A DNA stretch of 64,000 nucleotides, from positions 10,939,501-11,003,500 of the forward strand of contig NZ_SAUN01000001.1 in the NCBI RefSeq assembly GCF_004011505.1, read 5' to 3'. The notes beneath the pieces are model-generated. The model searched no databases and had not been told where the DNA came from. It was given only the letters and a program-made list of their open reading frames with translations. This DNA is from Nonomuraea polychroma (lineage in GTDB: Bacteria; Actinomycetota; Actinomycetes; Streptosporangiales; Streptosporangiaceae). Both the position numbers and the translations under genes were made by a program. Below are positions 60,190-64,000 of this stretch, piece by piece. The first letter of the stretch is position 1; each line of letters begins with the position of its first letter.

Positions 60190-61158
60190 ATGGAGGTACG
60201 ACGGGTCGCCGTGGTGGCGTACGACGCGGTCGCGCTGCTCGACCTCGCCTGCGTCATCTCGGCGCTGGAGGAGGCCAACTGGCGCGGTGCGGCGCCGTGC
60301 TACGAGGTGCGCCTCGTCACCCCGGGCGGCCACGCCGTCACCACGGGGACCGCCCAGGTCATCCAGGCCCAGGACACCCTCGAACGGGTCAGCGGGCCGC
60401 TCGACACGCTCATCGTCTCCGGCGGCATCGGCTACGCGAACGCCGCCGCCAACCCGCTGGTGGTCGCCCACGTCCGCCGGCTGGCCAGGGAGAGCCGGCG
60501 CGTCGCGTCCGTCTGCACCGGCGCGTACATCCTGGCCGCCGCCGGCCTGCTCGACGGGCGGCGCGCCACCACGCATTGGGAACAGGCGCAGCAGATGGCC
60601 GACCGGTTCCCCGACGTCGCCGTCGACCCGGACCCGATCTTCATCCGCGACGGCCACGTCGCGACCTCCGCCGGCGTCACCGCCGCCCTCGACCTCACTC
60701 TGGCCTTCATCGAGGAGGACAACGGGACCGAGCTGGCCAGGACGGTGGCCCGCCACCTCGTCACCTACCTGCAGCGGCCCGGCAACCAGGCGCAGATGAG
60801 CATGTTCGTCAGCGCGCCCTCGCCCGCCGACGGCCTGGTCAAGCGGACCGTCGACTACATCAACGGACATCTCGCCGAGGACCTCACCACGGCCGCGCTG
60901 GCGGAGGCGGCCGGCGTCAGCGAACGGCACCTGACCCGGCTGTTCCTCAAGCACGTCCGGCTGACGCCCGGGCGATACGTCCGGCAGGCGCGTGCCGAGG
61001 CCGCCGCCCACCTGCTGGTCTCCACGTCGTTGCCGATGGCCTCGATCGCCGCGCGGTGCGGGTTCGGGACGGCGGAGACGTTGCGGCAGGCGTTCATGGA
61101 CCGGTACGGCATCCCGCCCTCGCGTTACCGCCTGACGCAATCCTCGACCGCCAAGTGA
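60190..61158 (+). CDS. GlxA/FtrA-family transcriptional regulator (DJ-1/PfpI plus AraC HTH)
   Basis: The 322-residue protein has an N-terminal class-I glutamine-amidotransferase-like (DJ-1/PfpI) domain at about residues 3-185, with the nucleophile-elbow Cys in SVCTGAYILAAAGLLDGRRATTHW. A C-terminal AraC HTH at about 220-318 (DLTTAALAEAAGVSERHLTRLFLKHVRLTPGRYV, then CGFGTAETLRQAFMDRYGIPPSRYR) follows. Members regulate catabolic genes, usually of neighbouring loci. ATG at 60190 was preferred because the predicted promoter ends just before it. The gene is divergent from the small membrane protein. Confidence 0.9.
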   Translation: MEVRRVAVVAYDAVALLDLACVISALEEANWRGAAPCYEVRLVTPGGHAVTTGTAQVIQAQDTLERVSGPLDTLIVSGGIGYANAAANPLVVAHVRRLARESRRVASVCTGAYILAAAGLLDGRRATTHWEQAQQMADRFPDVAVDPDPIFIRDGHVATSAGVTAALDLTLAFIEEDNGTELARTVARHLVTYLQRPGNQAQMSMFVSAPSPADGLVKRTVDYINGHLAEDLTTAALAEAAGVSERHLTRLFLKHVRLTPGRYVRQARAEAAAHLLVSTSLPMASIAARCGFGTAETLRQAFMDRYGIPPSRYRLTQSSTAK

Positions 61159-61185
61159 CGCGAGTGCCTGACTAGTGTGTCTGGG

Positions 61186-63063
61186 ATGAATGGTGACCGG
61201 GTCATAGGCGGGTACGCGCTGCGGCGCCTGCTCGGCCGGGGCGGCATGGGCGAGGTGCACCTCGCGGCCACGCCCACCGGCGGCCTGGCCGCCGTCAAGG
61301 TCATCAATCCGGCGCTGGCCCGCGATCCGGCGTTCCGGCGGCGGTTCGAGCGGGAGGTCGCGGCGGCCCGGAGGGTTGCCAGGTTCTGCACCGCGCCTGT
61401 GCTGGATGCGGGGATCGATGGTGACGTCGCCTACCTCGTCACGGAGTACGTGAAAGGGCCGGATCTGGCGGAGGTCGTACGGGATCAGGGGCCTTTGTCG
61501 GGAGGGAACCTGGAGGCGCTGGCGGTCGGGATCGCCACCGCGCTGAGCGCCATCCACGGGGCCGGGGTCATCCACCGCGATCTGAAGCCCTCCAACGTGC
61601 TGATCTCGCCACTGGGCCCGCGCGTGATCGACTTCGGTATCGCCCAGCTGGTGGACAACGACAGCCTGGCCAGCCAGGCGATACTCGGCACGCCTGCGTT
61701 CATGGCGCCTGAGCAGGTGCGGGGTGAGCCGCTGACGCCGGCTGCCGACGTCTTCGCCTGGGGTGGGGTGATCGCGTTCGCGGGGACCGGGCGGTTGCCG
61801 TTCGGGGGCGGGGCGCCTGGTGAGGTGCTGTACCGGATCATGCAGGAAGAGGCGCGGCTGGACGGGCTGGACGAGGGGATCCTGGGGGTGGTGTCGCGGG
61901 CGCTCGCCAAGGACCCCCGCCTCCGGCCCACCGCCCAGGGGCTGCTGTCCGAACTGGTCGGCGGCACCCGCCTGGCCACGGCCACCGAGGTAGTGGAACG
62001 GACGTGGACGGGCACCGGGACGGCCGCCCAGCCCCCTGCCCTCAACGCCGCCCGACCTTCCGACGCGCCCGCCTCCGGCGTCGGGCCTTCCGCCGGCGCA
62101 GGGGCAGGCCTCGCGCAGCCGGGCCTCGCGCAGCCGGGCCTCGCGCAGCCGGGCCTCGCGCAGCCGGGAGGCGCGCCCTCGGCCGGGGCACAGCCCGGCG
62201 GCGTCCCCTCCATCGGTGCGCCCTCGGTCGGCTCTCAGCTGGACCGCGCGCAGCCGGGCGGCGCGGCCTCCGCTGGTGCCCAGTCGGGCGGTCCGCAGAG
62301 GGACGGCCGGCACTCCATGGCGCGGCCCGCAGAGGGCCGGGGGCGGGACTCGGCGTTGGGGGCGAGTGGGACCCGGCCGGGGCCGGCGGCGGGCGGGGTG
62401 CCGACCGGTGGGCGGGGGAGGCGGCGGTGGCCGTGGGTGGCCGGTGCAGCCGTGACGGTCCTGGTCGCCGGTGCGGCACTGGTCGTGCCGGGGCTCTGGC
62501 GGGACACCTGGCCGTACGAGGCGGACTTCGCCGACGCATGGGCGGTCGGCACGTCGGAGGGTGGCAGCGCGCGCCAGGCGGGCACCGGCTACGAGCTGAC
62601 CGTCAACCCCGGCTGGCGCTTGTGGAAGTCGGCCCCCAGACGGGAGCCGGACAGCGGCGTGATCGTCAGCACGAAGGCCACCCTGGCGCAGGGAACCGGG
62701 GAGTACGGCGTGTGGTGCCACGGGTCGGCCGGCTCGGGAGACCGCTATGAGTTCACGGTGACCGGCTCGGGAAAGGTCACGATCGTCAAGCGCCGCACGG
62801 GCACGCGCGGGACGACCCTGTACGGCCCGGCGGACGCGCCCGTCACGGACGTCAACCGCATCGTGGCCGAGTGCACCAGCAGCGGGAACAGCGGGGACCA
62901 GGTGACGTTGCGCATGTGGCTGAACGAGCGCCTGGTAGCCGAGGCGTCCGACGCCGACGCCCCGTACGGCCCGGACGAGGCAGGCGTGCACGCGGCCTCC
63001 GGCGCCACGGCGACCGCACGCGTCCGCTTCGACTCGTTCACCCTCAGGGCGGCGGCCCGGTGA
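61186..63063 (+). CDS. Ser/Thr protein kinase with extracellular sensor domain
   Basis: The 625-residue protein has a Hanks-type kinase domain at about residues 6-260: glycine loop GRGGMGEV (17-24), Lys38, HRDLKPSN (130-137), DFG (149-151) and APEQ near 174. Then comes a low-complexity Ala/Gly/Pro/Gln linker with four GLAQP repeats at 308-327, a membrane helix at about 415-437 (WVAGAAVTVLVAGAALVV), and an extracellular beta-rich domain at about 445-625. The domain layout is that of actinobacterial PknB-like receptors with a distinct sensor (no PASTA). ATG at 61186 or GTG at 61177 could be used. Confidence 0.92.
   Translation: MNGDRVIGGYALRRLLGRGGMGEVHLAATPTGGLAAVKVINPALARDPAFRRRFEREVAAARRVARFCTAPVLDAGIDGDVAYLVTEYVKGPDLAEVVRDQGPLSGGNLEALAVGIATALSAIHGAGVIHRDLKPSNVLISPLGPRVIDFGIAQLVDNDSLASQAILGTPAFMAPEQVRGEPLTPAADVFAWGGVIAFAGTGRLPFGGGAPGEVLYRIMQEEARLDGLDEGILGVVSRALAKDPRLRPTAQGLLSELVGGTRLATATEVVERTWTGTGTAAQPPALNAARPSDAPASGVGPSAGAGAGLAQPGLAQPGLAQPGLAQPGGAPSAGAQPGGVPSIGAPSVGSQLDRAQPGGAASAGAQSGGPQRDGRHSMARPAEGRGRDSALGASGTRPGPAAGGVPTGGRGRRRWPWVAGAAVTVLVAGAALVVPGLWRDTWPYEADFADAWAVGTSEGGSARQAGTGYELTVNPGWRLWKSAPRREPDSGVIVSTKATLAQGTGEYGVWCHGSAGSGDRYEFTVTGSGKVTIVKRRTGTRGTTLYGPADAPVTDVNRIVAECTSSGNSGDQVTLRMWLNERLVAEASDADAPYGPDEAGVHAASGATATARVRFDSFTLRAAAR
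62107..62166 (+). repeat. Four 15-bp tandem units in the kinase linker
   Basis: The unit GGCCTCGCGCAGCCG occurs four times without change and encodes GLAQP repeats. It lies in the disordered juxtamembrane linker, where copy number can vary without loss of fold. Confidence 0.85.
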
Positions 63064-63088
63064 CGTGCCGGTTGAGGGGTGAGTGAGG

Positions 63089-64000
63089 GTGCGATTCGGC
63101 GTGCTGGGGCCGCTGCGGGCCGACGGAGGCCGGGCGCCGGGACCGGCCAAGCACCGTACGCTGCTGGCCGCGCTCCTGCTGTCCGCTCCCGAGCAAGTGC
63201 CCGTGGAGCGGCTCATGTCCGTCGTCTGGGACGGCCGGCCGCCGGCGTCCGCCGAGTCGGTGCTCAGGGTCTACGTCAGCGCGCTGCGCAAGCAGGTCGA
63301 CGGCATCCGCACGGTTCCCGGCGGTTACCTGATCGAGGTCACGCCGGACGACGTCGACTGCCACCGGTTCGAGCGGCTCGTCGCCGCGGCGCGGCAGGCC
63401 AGGGCGGCGGGTCAGGTCGCGGAGGCGGCCGACGGGTTCCGGGCGGCTCTGGGGTTGTGGCGGGGACAGGCGCTGGCCGACATCGAGTCGTCGTCGTTGC
63501 GCCGGGCGCACGCCGTACCGCTGGAGGAGTTGCGCCTGACCGCGCTGGAGGAGCGCGTGGAGCTGGACCTGCGGCTGGGCAGGGGCGCGGAGGTGATCGG
63601 TGAGCTGCGTGCGCTGGTCGGCGCGCACCCGCTACGAGAACGGGCCTGGGTACGCCTCATCGAGGCCCTCCACCAGGCGGGACGGCGGTCGGAAGCGCTC
63701 GGCGCCTACCAGGACGCGCGCCGGACGCTGGTCGAGGAGCTGGGCCTGGAGCCCGGCGCCGAACTGACCGCCGCCCAGCAGCGGGTGTTGTCCGGCACCG
63801 GCCCGCGCCCACCGGTCGGTGACGTCCGGCGGGCCGATGCGGTGAGTGACGAGTTGCCTCCGGACGTTTCCGACTTCACCGGACGGCGGCAGGCGCTCGA
63901 CTGGATTCGCCGGACCGCGGGCGAGCAGGCGCAGGCGGCCCCCGTACACCTGGTCCTGCACGGCCCGCCCGGCTGCGGGAAGTCCGCACTGGCCGTGCAC
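63089..64000 (+). CDS. SARP/AfsR-type regulator with BTAD and NB-ARC domains, 3' end cut by window
   Basis: From GTG 63089 the frame stays open for 304 residues to the window end. An OmpR-like winged HTH at about residues 1-90 (FGVLGPLRADGG, then HRTLLAALLLSAPEQVPVERL and LRVYVSALRKQ) is followed by a bacterial transcriptional activation domain at about 95-240 (DCHRFERLVAAARQAR and ERAWVRLIEALHQAGRRSEALGAYQ). The P-loop of an NB-ARC ATPase (HGPPGCGKSAL) sits at the very end. The layout matches AfsR-like regulators, which often activate secondary metabolism. It begins 26 bases after the kinase stop; in AfsK/AfsR-type pairs such kinases phosphorylate the regulator, so functional linkage is plausible. 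Confidence 0.85.
   Translation, partial: MRFGVLGPLRADGGRAPGPAKHRTLLAALLLSAPEQVPVERLMSVVWDGRPPASAESVLRVYVSALRKQVDGIRTVPGGYLIEVTPDDVDCHRFERLVAAARQARAAGQVAEAADGFRAALGLWRGQALADIESSSLRRAHAVPLEELRLTALEERVELDLRLGRGAEVIGELRALVGAHPLRERAWVRLIEALHQAGRRSEALGAYQDARRTLVEELGLEPGAELTAAQQRVLSGTGPRPPVGDVRRADAVSDELPPDVSDFTGRRQALDWIRRTAGEQAQAAPVHLVLHGPPGCGKSALAVH

Noticed and set aside
62107..62166. CRISPR-like direct repeats
   Set aside because: The units are contiguous 15-base in-frame repeats without spacers, encoding GLAQP in a kinase linker. No cas genes or spaced repeats exist anywhere in the window.

Overview
This window comes from a high-GC actinobacterium. GTG starts, ATGA stop/start overlaps, a LuxR-type two-component pair, several Tat and lipoprotein signals, a 1,600-residue NAD-glutamate dehydrogenase, a BTAD/NB-ARC regulator and an actinobacterial-type tmRNA tag all fit. 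The mix of secreted cell-wall enzymes and glycan foraging suggests a soil filamentous genus such as Nonomuraea or a relative. That placement is inference, because there is no rRNA gene in the window.

Layout: 0-0.9 kb is the end of a sensor kinase and its NarL-type regulator. 0.9-5.5 kb is a CUT2 (rhamnose/ribose-type) sugar ABC transporter operon. 5.7-9 kb has an AraC regulator divergent from a fused NmrA/quinone-oxidoreductase gene and an FMN reductase. 9-14.5 kb has acetoacetyl-CoA synthetase, then a LysR gene cotranscribed with a class-A beta-lactamase-like hydrolase and divergent from a penicillin-binding protein. 14.6-17.5 kb holds three HAD hydrolases and a small conserved protein. 17.7-25.5 kb has an L,D-transpeptidase and a five-gene minus-strand redox block (DUF4142, DUF1996, heme-b membrane protein, NuoF-ferredoxin fusion, Tat-exported bicovalent flavin oxidase). 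That block is divergent from a sigma factor/anti-sigma pair. 25.6-31.4 kb has tryptophan 2,3-dioxygenase and NAD-glutamate dehydrogenase. 31.5-35.4 kb has an ABC exporter, a Clp-N/HTH operon with a nested operator, an 85-bp tandem duplication and a lipoprotein.

35.5-42.6 kb is a housekeeping block (prfB, ftsE, ftsX, smpB, ssrA). It includes a lipoprotein paralogue of the 12.9-kb penicillin-binding protein whose three catalytic motifs are lost, and it ends in a small secreted protein with 46 consecutive glutamines. 42.6-54.5 kb is a glycan-utilisation locus: GH38, GH4, DeoR, PfkB kinase, ABC importer, GH29 and a CE2-type esterase. 54.6-59.7 kb has a MotA/ExbB-like channel with a small membrane partner, a secreted phosphodiesterase, and a two-gene vWA/HEAT (TROVE-like) plus ARPP-1-like unit preceded by a possible structured RNA. 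59.7-64 kb has a membrane protein, a GlxA-type regulator, a Ser/Thr kinase and the start of a BTAD/NB-ARC regulator cut by the window end.

The best candidates for undescribed biology are the poly-glutamine secreted protein beside ssrA, the vWA/ARPP-1-like pair with its upstream RNA, the transmembrane redox block, the ExbB-like pair, and the active/inactive penicillin-binding protein paralogues.
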